Shown here: one piece after another, positions 7,380 to 15,076 of the stretch | Position numbering within the stretch: position 1 is the stretch's first letter | Layout: every line of letters starts with the position of its first letter | From: Actinomycetota bacterium | Lineage (GTDB): Bacteria; Actinomycetota; Actinomycetes; S36-B12; CAIYMF01 | Direction of reading: 5' to 3' | Assembly (NCBI GenBank): GCA_020161245.1 | Contig: JAIUOK010000039.1 | Coordinates: forward strand, 1-44,616 | Length of the DNA stretch: 44,616 nt | Notes under the pieces: generated by a model | What the model saw: the letters and a program-made list of their open reading frames with translations, nothing else | Database searches by the model: none | What the model was told of the DNA's origin: nothing | Translations under genes and position numbers: made by a program

Positions 7380-8264
7380 GTGCGCCGATCCCTCGCTGTC
7401 ACCGCCGTCGCTGCCGCTCTGCTGCTCGCGGCCTGCGGCTCGAGCACCAACAACGCCGCCAGCTCCTCGGCCCCGGCCGGCTCCGAGTCGGCCTCGCCGT
7501 CGCCGACCTCGACCTGCTCGCCCGACAGCCTGGAGACCGTCACGCCGGGCACCCTCACCGTCGCGACAGGCGAGCCGGCCTTCGAGCCGTGGGTCGTGGG
7601 CGACAAGCCGGAGAGCGGCGAGGGTTTCGAGGCCGCAGTGGCCTACGCCGTGGCGGAGCAGCTCGGCTACACCAAGGACCAGGTCACCTGGATCCGCACC
7701 ACCTTCGACTCGGCGATCGCGCCCGGCCCGAAGGACTTCGACTTCAACATCCAGCAGTACTCGATCACGCCCGATCGAGAGAAGGTCGTCGACTTCTCGT
7801 CCGGCTACTACTCGCTCACCCAGGCGGTCGTGACCTACAAGGGCAGCCCCATCGACGGCGCCACCTCGGTCGCCGACCTCAAGGACGCCAAGCTCGGCGC
7901 CGCGGTCGGCACCACCTCGCTCGACGCCATCGAGTCGCAGATCGCGCCCAACCAGCAGGCGCAGGTCTTCAACGACAACGCCGCCGCGGTCACCGCCCTG
8001 AAGAACAAGCAGATCGACGGCCTCGTCGTCGACCTGCCGACGGCGTTCTACCTGGCCGCGGCCGAGATCGAGAACGGCACCATCGTGGGCCAGCTGCCCG
8101 ACTCCGCCGATGACAAGGAGCAGCTCGGCCTGCTGCTCGCCAAGGACAGCCCGATCACCGACTGCGTCTCCCAGGCAGTGGACGCGCTCGCCGCCGATGG
8201 CACCCTCGCGGGCCTCGAGGACAAGTGGCTCGCGCAGGCGGGCGCCCCTGTCCTCAAGCCGTGA
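7380..8264 (+). CDS. Amino-acid ABC transporter substrate-binding lipoprotein
   Basis: Extracellular solute-binding protein (family 3, SBP_bac_3) of 294 aa, anchored by lipid. The signal peptide ends in the lipobox LLAAC with C19 as the modified residue, followed by a Ser/Ala/Pro linker. The binding fold begins TVTPGTLTVATGEPAFEPWV and contains FDFNIQQYSITPDREKVVDF, LKDAKLGAAVGTTSLDAI and ADGTLAGLEDKWL, the usual landmarks of polar-amino-acid receptors. GTG 7380 has a GGAGG eight bases before it. The stop overlaps the GTG start of the permease gene (GTGA), so this is the first gene of a three-gene importer. The exact amino acid is not predictable. Confidence 0.94.
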   Translation: MRRSLAVTAVAAALLLAACGSSTNNAASSSAPAGSESASPSPTSTCSPDSLETVTPGTLTVATGEPAFEPWVVGDKPESGEGFEAAVAYAVAEQLGYTKDQVTWIRTTFDSAIAPGPKDFDFNIQQYSITPDREKVVDFSSGYYSLTQAVVTYKGSPIDGATSVADLKDAKLGAAVGTTSLDAIESQIAPNQQAQVFNDNAAAVTALKNKQIDGLVVDLPTAFYLAAAEIENGTIVGQLPDSADDKEQLGLLLAKDSPITDCVSQAVDALAADGTLAGLEDKWLAQAGAPVLKP

Positions 8265-9154
8265 CGCAGACCCCGTCGACGGGCCCGGCCGGTTCTCCGG
8301 CCGGGCCCGTCTGGGTGCCCAGCGAGGCTGAGCTCGGCCGTCGCAGGATCCGCAAGGCCCAGGACCGCCGCCGCGCGCTCGTCGCCGCGGTCTCGTCGTT
8401 CGTGGTCATCGGCGGCCTGGTGCTCGTGGTCGGCACCTCGCAGGGCTGGCCGGTCGTCCAGGAGACGTTCTTCAACGTCCAGTACGGCTGGGAGATCCTC
8501 CCGCTGCTCCTCGAGGCCTTCCGCCTCAACCTGGTCCTCTGGGTCATCGCCGCCGTCGCGATCGGCGTCCTGAGCATGCTGCTCGCGCTGACCCGCACCT
8601 CGACGTCGGCAGCGCTAGCGCCGCTGCGCTTCCTCGCGACCGTGTACGTCGACGTCTTCCGCGGCACCCCGCTGCTCCTCGTGATCTACCTGATCGGCTT
8701 CGGCATCCCCGCGCTGCAGCTCACCGACCGCCCCATCCCCGTCGTCGTGCTCGGTACGACCGCCGTGATCATCACCTATGCCGCCTATGTCGCCGAGGTG
8801 ATCCGGTCCGGCATCCTCTCGGTCCACCCGAGCCAGCGCGCCGCTGCCCGGTCGCTGGGCCTCTCGCAGGTGCAGACGCTGCGCTACGTCGTCCTGCCGC
8901 AGGCCTTGCGCCGTGTCGTGCCGCCGCTGCTCAACGACCTCGTCGCCCTGCTCAAGGACGTCGGCCTCATCTCTGTCCTCGGCGTCGTCGAAGTCATCCG
9001 GCAGGCGCAGATCCTCACATCGAAGTCGTTCAACTTCACGCCCTACGTCGTCGCCTCGATCCTGTTCCTCGTCGTGACGATCCCGCTCACCCGCCTCACC
9101 GACCGGGTGCTTGAGCGCACGATCGCCCGCCAGAACGCGCAGGGCTCGGCATGA
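8261..9154 (+). CDS. Amino-acid ABC transporter permease
   Basis: Membrane subunit (297 aa) of the importer, HisM/GlnP type. A 45-residue cytoplasmic N-terminus with an Arg-rich stretch (RRRIRKAQDRRR) precedes the first helix; about five to six membrane helices follow. The coupling (EAA) loop is clear: VIRSGILSVHPSQRAAARSL then VQTLRYVVLPQALRRVVPPL. GTG 8261 overlaps the receptor stop by GTGA and is the start in frame after that gene; the longer frame from 8225 would sit inside the receptor. The stop overlaps the ATPase start (ATGA). The family normally works as a homodimer with the ATPase encoded next. Confidence 0.94.
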   Translation: MTQTPSTGPAGSPAGPVWVPSEAELGRRRIRKAQDRRRALVAAVSSFVVIGGLVLVVGTSQGWPVVQETFFNVQYGWEILPLLLEAFRLNLVLWVIAAVAIGVLSMLLALTRTSTSAALAPLRFLATVYVDVFRGTPLLLVIYLIGFGIPALQLTDRPIPVVVLGTTAVIITYAAYVAEVIRSGILSVHPSQRAAARSLGLSQVQTLRYVVLPQALRRVVPPLLNDLVALLKDVGLISVLGVVEVIRQAQILTSKSFNFTPYVVASILFLVVTIPLTRLTDRVLERTIARQNAQGSA

Positions 9155-9921
9155 CGGCCGGCGAGCGCGCCGGCGCCACGCCGGTGCTCGAGCTCGTGGA
9201 CGTGCGCAAGTGCTTCGGCGACGACGTCGTGCTGCAGGGCGTGTCGCTCACGGTGCCGGAGCACTCCGTCACGGTGCTCATCGGCGCCTCGGGCTCGGGC
9301 AAGTCAACGCTGCTGCGGTGCATCAACCAGCTCGAGCGCGTGGACGACGGGCTGATCCTCTTCGACGGCCAGGATGTGTGCGACCCCCGTGCGGACGTCG
9401 ACGACATCCGCCAGCGCATCGGTATCGTCTTCCAGTCGTTCAACCTCTTCCCGCACATGCGGGTGATCGACAACATCACCCTCGCGCTGCGCAAGGTGCA
9501 CGGCGTCGGCAAGGACGAGGCCGAGGCTCGTGCTCTCGAGCTGCTCGGCAGGTTCTCCCTCGCGGACAAGGCCCAGCAGTACCCCGACCGGCTGTCCGGC
9601 GGCCAGCAGCAGCGCGTCGCCATCGTGCGCGCGCTCGCGGTGCAGCCGCGCCTCATGCTGTTCGACGAGGTCACCTCGGCGCTCGACCCGGTGCTGGTCA
9701 ACGAGGTGCTCTCGGCCGTGCGCGAGCTGCGCAGCGAGGGCATGACGATGGTGATCGCCACCCACGAGATGGGCTTCGCGACCCAGGTGGCCGACGAGGT
9801 GTGCTTCCTGGCCGGCGGCGTGATCCACGAGCGCGGTACGCCGGAGCAGGTCATCGACGACCCGCAGGACCCCGATACCCGCGAGTTCCTGCGGCGCGTG
9901 CGCGAGGCCGGGAGGCTCTGA
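9151..9921 (+). CDS. Amino-acid ABC transporter ATP-binding protein (GlnQ type)
   Basis: ATPase subunit (256 aa) that drives import through the permease encoded upstream. Walker A is IGASGSGKSTLL, the Q-loop is IVFQSFNLFPHM, the signature is LSGGQQQRVAIVRALA, Walker B is LMLFDEVTSALD, and the switch histidine is in ATHEMGFA. FNLFPHM and the short length are typical of polar amino-acid importers. ATG 9151 overlaps the permease stop, so the three genes form one translationally coupled operon. After the stop there is a 161-bp spacer before the HdeD-like gene, with no clear terminator. Confidence 0.96.
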   Translation: MTAGERAGATPVLELVDVRKCFGDDVVLQGVSLTVPEHSVTVLIGASGSGKSTLLRCINQLERVDDGLILFDGQDVCDPRADVDDIRQRIGIVFQSFNLFPHMRVIDNITLALRKVHGVGKDEAEARALELLGRFSLADKAQQYPDRLSGGQQQRVAIVRALAVQPRLMLFDEVTSALDPVLVNEVLSAVRELRSEGMTMVIATHEMGFATQVADEVCFLAGGVIHERGTPEQVIDDPQDPDTREFLRRVREAGRL

Positions 9922-10082
9922 CCCGCCGACGTCGGACGGCGCGGATCGCCCGCGCACTGGCGGTTTCCCGACATCGCCGTCCTGGCCGCGCTCCTGTGTC
10001 GCTGCGGCCCGGCCAGCGGGCGCGCCCCTACCCTGAGGGCGACGTGCGGCCTCCTGCCGTGCGCGCGACATGAGGAGAAAGC

Positions 10083-10640
10083 ATGTCCACCACCGTGGAG
10101 ATCGAGGACCGCGACGTCCTCGCATCCGTCGGCAGGCACTGGGGCCTGCTGCTCTTCCTGGGGATCCTGACCCTGCTCGTCGGTCTGGCGATGATCTTCT
10201 TCACCAAGGAGAGCGTCGTCACCCTCGCCGTGCTCTTCGGCGTCTACCTGCTCATCAGCGGCATCTTCCAGATCGTGCAGTCCTTCTCCCAGAAGGACCA
10301 CCGCGCCCTGCTCGCGATCAGCGGCATCCTGTCGATCATCCTGGCGATCTTCGCCTTCAAGAGCTTCCTCAACAGCGTCACGCTGCTCGCCATCTTCATC
10401 GGCATCGCGTGGCTGTTCCGGGGCATCACCGAGCTCATCGTCGGCATCCAGGCCAAGGGCGTCGACGGCCGCGGCTGGATGATCACCGGCGGCATCCTCG
10501 GGATCATCGGCGCGATCATCATCTTCGTGTGGCCGGCCGCCATCGGCGTCCTCGTGTGGATCGCGGGCATCATGCTCGTCGTGCTCGGCATCAGCGAGAT
10601 CGTGGGCGCCTTCCAGGTGAAGAAGGCCGCCGGCGTCTGA
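10083..10640 (+). CDS. HdeD-family (DUF308) membrane protein
   Basis: Small integral membrane protein of 185 aa with about six helices arranged as three pairs, for example WGLLLFLGILTLLVGLAMIF and VTLAVLFGVYLLISGIFQIV, then ITGGILGIIGAIIIFVWPAA near the end. This repeated G-rich two-helix pattern is the HdeD/DUF308 family, named for an acid-resistance protein of Escherichia coli; the role in actinobacteria is not known. ATG 10083 follows an AGGAG. A TACCCT hexamer at 10029-10034 is a plausible -10 element and would give a leader of about 40 bases. The gene is followed by a strong hairpin, so it is probably monocistronic. Confidence 0.9.
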   Translation: MSTTVEIEDRDVLASVGRHWGLLLFLGILTLLVGLAMIFFTKESVVTLAVLFGVYLLISGIFQIVQSFSQKDHRALLAISGILSIILAIFAFKSFLNSVTLLAIFIGIAWLFRGITELIVGIQAKGVDGRGWMITGGILGIIGAIIIFVWPAAIGVLVWIAGIMLVVLGISEIVGAFQVKKAAGV

Positions 10641-10666
10641 CGTCATCGCGGCACCTGCCTGCGTTC

Positions 10667-10705
10667 GACAGGGCTCACGGCTCCGCTGGGGCCGTGAGCC
10701 CTGTC
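10667..10705 (+). terminator. Strong 15-bp hairpin after the HdeD-like gene
   Basis: Bases 10667-10681 and 10691-10705 are perfectly complementary (15 pairs) around a nine-base loop. No U-tract follows, as is common for terminators in GC-rich actinobacteria. It separates the HdeD-like gene from the IclR gene. Confidence 0.8.
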
Positions 10706-10883
10706 ACGTCCCGGTCCGGAACCCGTGCGCGACTGCCGTGCGTACGCGCTGAGTCCGTCCGGATCCAGGGGCCCGCTCGCAACATAAGCCGCCGATCCTG
10801 GGGCAGAGTGGACGGAGGACGGCCACCGGCGGCCGCCCTCGCCGGACGACGTCCGGCGTGCGACGTGGACGAGGTGTGAATCT

Positions 10884-11531
10884 GTGGTCGCCGAGACAAG
10901 CCAGACCCTCGACCGTGGGCTGACCGTCCTGGAGCTGCTGTCCGACGCGTCGGACGGGCTGACCGTCACCGAGATCGCTGCACGGCTCGGCGTCTCGCGC
11001 ACGGTCGTGTACCGGCTGGTCGTGACCCTCGAGCAGCACGCCCTGCTGCGGCGCGGGGCCGACGGCCGCTGCCGGCTCGGCATGGCGGTGCTCGCGCTGG
11101 CCCGCCAGGTGCAGCCGGTGCTGCGCGAGGCTGCGCTCCCGGCCCTGCGCCGGCTCTCCGACTCCGTGGGCGCCACCGCCCATCTCACCGTGGTCGACGG
11201 CTCCGACGCCCTCGCGGTCGCCGTGGTCGAGCCCACCCGCTCGGACTTCCACGTGGCCTACCGCGTGGGCGCGCGGCACCCCCTCGACCGCGGTGCCGGC
11301 GGCAAGGCCGTCCTGGCCGGCCGCGCCACGGGCGGGCGCCCGTTCGAGCCCGGCTGGGTCGTGTCGACGGGCGAGCTGCAGCCGGGCGCGTTCGGCGTCG
11401 CCTCGCCGCTGCTCGGAGTCGCGGGCATCGAGGCCTCCGTCGGCGTGCTGGCGCTGACCGACCTCAACGTCGAGGACGTCGGCCCGAAGGTGCTGCGCGC
11501 CGCCGGCGAGGTCGCCCGAGCCCTGCGCTGA
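10884..11531 (+). CDS. IclR-family transcriptional regulator
   Basis: DNA-binding regulator of 215 aa. The N-terminal winged helix-turn-helix covers about residues 5-65 (LDRGLTVLELLSDASDGLTV then IAARLGVSRTVVYRLVVTLE and the wing LLRRGADGRCRLG). The C-terminal effector domain has LPALRRLSDSVGATAHLTVV, YRVGARHPLDRGAGGKAVLA and GVASPLLG. The protein is shorter than the usual 250 aa because the middle of the effector domain is compressed after GGKAVLAG. GTG 10884 has GAGGTG eight bases upstream. It stands alone, converging on the dacB pair with a 26-bp gap, so its target is not evident; self-regulation is usual for the family. Confidence 0.87.
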   Translation: MVAETSQTLDRGLTVLELLSDASDGLTVTEIAARLGVSRTVVYRLVVTLEQHALLRRGADGRCRLGMAVLALARQVQPVLREAALPALRRLSDSVGATAHLTVVDGSDALAVAVVEPTRSDFHVAYRVGARHPLDRGAGGKAVLAGRATGGRPFEPGWVVSTGELQPGAFGVASPLLGVAGIEASVGVLALTDLNVEDVGPKVLRAAGEVARALR

Positions 11532-11557
11532 ACCGCGGGTCGTAGCTGATCCGCGGG

Positions 11558-12937
11558 CTAGTAACAGCCGGTCGCCGTCGCGGCGATGCGGTCGGCGCTG
11601 CGGCGGACGGTGAGCCCGTCGTAGGACCGCGTGCGGTGCACGAGGGTCACGAACACCTTGAGCCGCCCGTCCGCGCCGCGCGCGTAGCCCGCGAGCGCGA
11701 TCGTGTCGAACAACGATCCCGTCTTGCCCCACACCTTGCCGCGGGCGCACCTCGTGGGCGCGGTGTCGTAGCGGTGGTAGGCCGTGGAGAGCGTGCCGCT
11801 GACGCCGCCCACCGGCAGGTAGGTGCGCAGGGGCGCGAGCGCGGGGTAGCTCGGCGAGGCGGCTCGGCGCAGCAGGGCGGCGAGGCCGTTGGCGGTCATG
11901 CGGTCCTCGCGCGAGAGTCCGCTGCCGTCACGGATGGTCCACTCCGACGCCGGGATGCGCAGGGCCGCCAGCGTCTCGCGGGCGGTTGCGATACCGCCGT
12001 TCCACGTCGCCGAGTGGTCAGCCGCGAGGGCGTTGTTGCGGAACATCATCTCGGCGACGTCGTTGTCGCTCCAGAGCAGCATGTACCTCAGGATCGCCCC
12101 GGACGTGTTGCCCGTGACCTGCGAGACGACGGTGGACGCGGCCGGAGCCTTAAGCCGTCCGCCGTAGCCGACAGCCGGGGCGAGGTCGGTGCGCCCCGCG
12201 AGCTGCTTCTTCAGGGCCAGGTCGACGCGCGCGGTGAACCACTGGGCCGCCGACTTCGCACCATCCCACGAGTTGCGCAGGTCGCGCACGAGCGGGCGCA
12301 CCGGCATGACCTCGGTGGGCACATACGTGCTGCGCCAGCCGGAGGCTGCCGTCGGAGACGCGAACAGCGTGTCGTCGAGCCGCACGGAGAACGTCAACGG
12401 TGTGGGCGCCGCAGGAGGCGTGACCGGCGCTGACGGCACGAGCGCCGCGAGTTTCGTGGCCGTGCGCACCGCCAGCGTGTCGAGCTGCGCACTGCTGAGC
12501 AGCGGGTCCCCGCCGCCGACGATGACCACCTCGCGCGAGGTGCGGCCCGTGCGCACGACGGTAGGGAAGGTGCGGTCGGTGCCCATCAGCCGCAGCGTGG
12601 TCGCGGCGGTGAGCAGCTTCATCGTCGAGGCGCCGCGCATCGGCGTCGTCCAGTTGCGGCGGTAGCCCACGGCGCCGGTCGTGGCATCGGCGACATAGAT
12701 CCCCGGTGCGCGGTCCAGCGCCGGGAGGGCGGCGGCGCGGCGGGGCAGCAGGTAGCGCAGCCGGGCCTGCGCCGACTCGAACGGCACCAGCGAGGGTGCG
12801 ACGACGGCACCGCGCACGACGCCGCCGGCGACCGGAGCCGACGCTGCACCGGCGGGAGCGACCGGTGCGGCCGTGCCGAGCGCGACCGCGGCCGCGACGA
12901 CGAGCGGGCCGACGAGGCGGCCCGGCCGAGGGCTCAC
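11558..12937 (-). CDS. dacB: D-alanyl-D-alanine carboxypeptidase/endopeptidase (PBP4, S13), catalytic motifs intact
   Basis: Exported penicillin-binding protein of 459 aa that trims or cleaves peptidoglycan stem peptides. A signal peptide (residues 1-32, ending GAASA) is followed by the S13 fold. The three active-site motifs are complete: STMK with nucleophile S104 and K107, SDN at 290-292, and KTG at 405-407. RDGSGLSREDRMTAN is another family landmark. The start is GTG 12937, which overlaps the stop of the upstream paralogue (GTGA), so the two are translated together. The pair may let one active and one altered enzyme be made in fixed ratio. No lipobox is present. Confidence 0.93.
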   Translation of the reverse strand: MSPRPGRLVGPLVVAAAVALGTAAPVAPAGAASAPVAGGVVRGAVVAPSLVPFESAQARLRYLLPRRAAALPALDRAPGIYVADATTGAVGYRRNWTTPMRGASTMKLLTAATTLRLMGTDRTFPTVVRTGRTSREVVIVGGGDPLLSSAQLDTLAVRTATKLAALVPSAPVTPPAAPTPLTFSVRLDDTLFASPTAASGWRSTYVPTEVMPVRPLVRDLRNSWDGAKSAAQWFTARVDLALKKQLAGRTDLAPAVGYGGRLKAPAASTVVSQVTGNTSGAILRYMLLWSDNDVAEMMFRNNALAADHSATWNGGIATARETLAALRIPASEWTIRDGSGLSREDRMTANGLAALLRRAASPSYPALAPLRTYLPVGGVSGTLSTAYHRYDTAPTRCARGKVWGKTGSLFDTIALAGYARGADGRLKVFVTLVHRTRSYDGLTVRRSADRIAATATGCY

Positions 12938-14244
12938 CGGCAGCCCACCACGGTGGCGACCAGCCCGTCGAGGGCGTCACGGGTCGTCGACGAGCCGGCG
13001 GCGGTGTTGTTCACGAGGAACGCGAACGCCTTGAGCCGCCCGTCCTTGGCCTTCGCGTAGCCGGTGAGCGTGATCACGCCGCCGATGGTGCCCGACTTGG
13101 CCCACGCGTACCCGATCGCGCAGCGCGAGGCGGCGGTGTCGAAGCGGCCGAACCGGGTCGACAGCGTGCCGGTGCGGCCGGCGATCATGAGCAGCCCGCG
13201 CAGCGAGTTCATCCGCTTCTCGGTCGGGCGCTGCGCCGCCTGCATGACCTCGACGAGCATCTTCGCGGTGACGCGGTTGTAGGGCGAGAGGCCGCTGCCG
13301 TCGGCGAACGAGACGTTGGTGAGGTCGACGCCGAGGTCCTCGAGCACCGCCACCTCGGCCGCGATGCCGCCCTCGCGGGTCGCCGGCTTGCCCATCGCCA
13401 GCGCGATGTGGCGGTGGAGCATCTCGGTGATGTTCGTGTCGCTCCACATGATCGCGGTGCGGATCGACTCGCCCAGCGAGTGCCCGCCGTAGTAGCCGAG
13501 CATCTCGGCGCCCTCCGGCGCCTTCTTGCGGCCGTCGTACACGACCTTCGCGCGGATGCCGCGCGACCGCAGCGCCGAGTCGAGGGCGTAGTCGAGCGAT
13601 ACCGCGAACGACCGGCCCGAGTCGCGCGTGGAGTCGTCGGTGCGCTGGCGGTCGAGCAGGAACGCGCGGGTGCGGTTGTACGTCGTGCCGCCCCAGGCCG
13701 GCCCGCGGGTCGCGTCGCCGAACAGCGAGTCGTCGGCGCGCACCGAGTACGTGATGGTCTGGTAGCGGTAGGACTCCGGCACGGCCGCGGCGAGCTTCTT
13801 CGCGGTGAGGCCCGCGAGGTAGCGCAGGCTCGAGCGGGTGAGCAGCGGATCGCCGCCCGCCACCAGCACCACCTCGAGGCCGCGCGAGCCCTGCCGCACG
13901 ATGGTGGGGAAGGTGTGCGTCTTGCCGTAGAGGCGCAGCGCGATCGCGGAGGTGACGGCCTTCATCGTCGACGCCGACTTCATCGAGGCCGTGGCGTTCT
14001 TGGAGTAGATGTACTGGCCGTCGGTCGCGTCCATCACGCGGCCGGAGTACGTCCAGCGCAGCCGCGAGTCGCCGTCGCGGGAGTTGAGCATCTTCCAGAT
14101 GCGCGTCTCCGAGACGTTGACGCCGTCCGGCGGCGTGGCCGCCTGTGCCGGCGCGGCCAGCACGAGGCTGACCGGCAGGGCGACGGCGGCGGAGACGAGG
14201 GTGCTGATCGCAGTGGTGCGGGCCCGGCTGGTCCGGCGGATCAC
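12934..14244 (-). CDS. dacB: D-alanyl-D-alanine carboxypeptidase paralogue with altered SxN and KTG motifs
   Basis: Second S13 penicillin-binding protein, 436 aa, with a signal peptide ending near LAAPAQAA. The nucleophile motif STMK is intact (S92, K95), and ADGSGLSPYNRVTAKML aligns with the partner. However, the second motif reads SDT (in IMWSDTNITEML) where the partner and the family have SDN, and the third reads KSG (in AWAKSGTIGGV) instead of KTG. KSG is tolerated in other penicillin-binding proteins, but loss of the SxN asparagine is unusual, so activity may be reduced. GTG 14244 is preferred over ATG 14250 because GGAGG ends seven bases before the GTG but only one before the ATG. The gene is first in a two-gene unit. 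Confidence 0.9.
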   Translation of the reverse strand: MIRRTSRARTTAISTLVSAAVALPVSLVLAAPAQAATPPDGVNVSETRIWKMLNSRDGDSRLRWTYSGRVMDATDGQYIYSKNATASMKSASTMKAVTSAIALRLYGKTHTFPTIVRQGSRGLEVVLVAGGDPLLTRSSLRYLAGLTAKKLAAAVPESYRYQTITYSVRADDSLFGDATRGPAWGGTTYNRTRAFLLDRQRTDDSTRDSGRSFAVSLDYALDSALRSRGIRAKVVYDGRKKAPEGAEMLGYYGGHSLGESIRTAIMWSDTNITEMLHRHIALAMGKPATREGGIAAEVAVLEDLGVDLTNVSFADGSGLSPYNRVTAKMLVEVMQAAQRPTEKRMNSLRGLLMIAGRTGTLSTRFGRFDTAASRCAIGYAWAKSGTIGGVITLTGYAKAKDGRLKAFAFLVNNTAAGSSTTRDALDGLVATVVGCR

Positions 14245-14293
14245 GAGCATTCCTCCAGGGGAGGTCGGCGGACAGGACGTCGGGACGACGACC

Positions 14294-14321
14294 ACCGTAC
14301 GTTCTTCGACCGCCCTGGCAA
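14294..14321 (-). promoter_or_regulatory. Promoter of the dacB pair
   Basis: On the minus strand TTGCCA (14321-14316) and TACGGT (14299-14294) are separated by 16 bp, a good principal-sigma promoter. The leader to GTG 14244 would be about 43 bases and carries GGAGG. Confidence 0.55.
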
Positions 14322-14389
14322 GAACCTGCAGCGACCGCCCGGCGGAGTGTCCGCTGGCCGGTCGGGCTCAGCCGCCTCGCAGGTGCAGG

Positions 14390-14890
14390 TCAGGACGATG
14401 CCGCGTGCGCGCTGTCCGCACCGGCGGCCGCCTGCAGCAGCGGGAGCACGCGGTGGCCCACCTGGGTGGCCAGCGCGATCGCCGTCGAGGTGCGGGTGAT
14501 GCCGTCGGTAGCCACCACCTGGTCGATCACCCGCTGCAGGTCCGCGTTGGACCGGGCGACCACGCGGCAGAGCAGGTCGCCGCCGCCGGTGATGGTGTGC
14601 ACCTCGATCACCTCGGGGATCGCGGCCAGCCTGGCCCCGATGGCGTCGTGCCCCGCCTGCGCGATCTCGAGGGTGACGAACGCGGTCACGGGGAAGCCGA
14701 GCGCGGCCGGGTCGAGATCCGGGCCCCAGCCGGTGACGACGCCGCGGGCCGCGAGCTTGTCGAGGCGGGCCTGCACGGTGCCGCGCGCGATGCGCAGGCG
14801 GCGGCTGGCCTCGAGGACGCCCACGCGGGGCTCGGCGGCGAACAGCGCGAGGATGGCGGCATCGACGCGGTCGACGGCGGACTCGGACAT
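14390..14890 (-). CDS. Lrp/AsnC-family transcriptional regulator
   Basis: Feast/famine regulator of 166 aa. The N-terminal helix-turn-helix spans about residues 8-55 (VDRVDAAILALFAAEPRVGV then ASRRLRIARGTVQARLDKLA), followed by a hinge (GVVTGWGPDLD) and the ligand-binding RAM domain (FVTLEIAQAGHDAIGARLAA, VIEVHTITGGGDLLCRVVAR). ATG 14890 with a GAGGGA nine bases upstream gives the usual family length; the longer frame to 15043 would add an unstructured basic tail. It lies in the same direction as the dacB genes with a 145-bp gap that holds the dacB promoter, so it is probably separate. The effector is probably an amino acid but cannot be named. Confidence 0.92.
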   Translation of the reverse strand: MSESAVDRVDAAILALFAAEPRVGVLEASRRLRIARGTVQARLDKLAARGVVTGWGPDLDPAALGFPVTAFVTLEIAQAGHDAIGARLAAIPEVIEVHTITGGGDLLCRVVARSNADLQRVIDQVVATDGITRTSTAIALATQVGHRVLPLLQAAAGADSAHAASS

Positions 14891-15076
14891 CTCGACCACT
14901 CCCTCGTCGCGGCAGCACGGGCGGGCCACGGCCCGCACCGCGGTGCGCTGGACGATCTGACCAGGGCTGATGCCCACGGTAGCCGCGGCCGGGACGGGTA
15001 GCCGCCCCCGTGCGGGTGCGGTCCTGTGAGGGCCATCACGCAAGGCAAGGCTTCGTTGCCTGCGTTCGACGGGCCG

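Noticed and set aside
9096..10646. 516-codon minus-strand frame opposite the ABC ATPase and HdeD genes
   Set aside because: The product is an acidic, His/Asp-rich shadow sequence with no start signals; the plus-strand genes are certain.
10656..15074. The 14-mer TGCCTGCGTTCGAC shared by the spacers near 10657 and 15058
   Set aside because: A few exact 14-base matches are expected by chance in 44 kb, and the flanks do not match.
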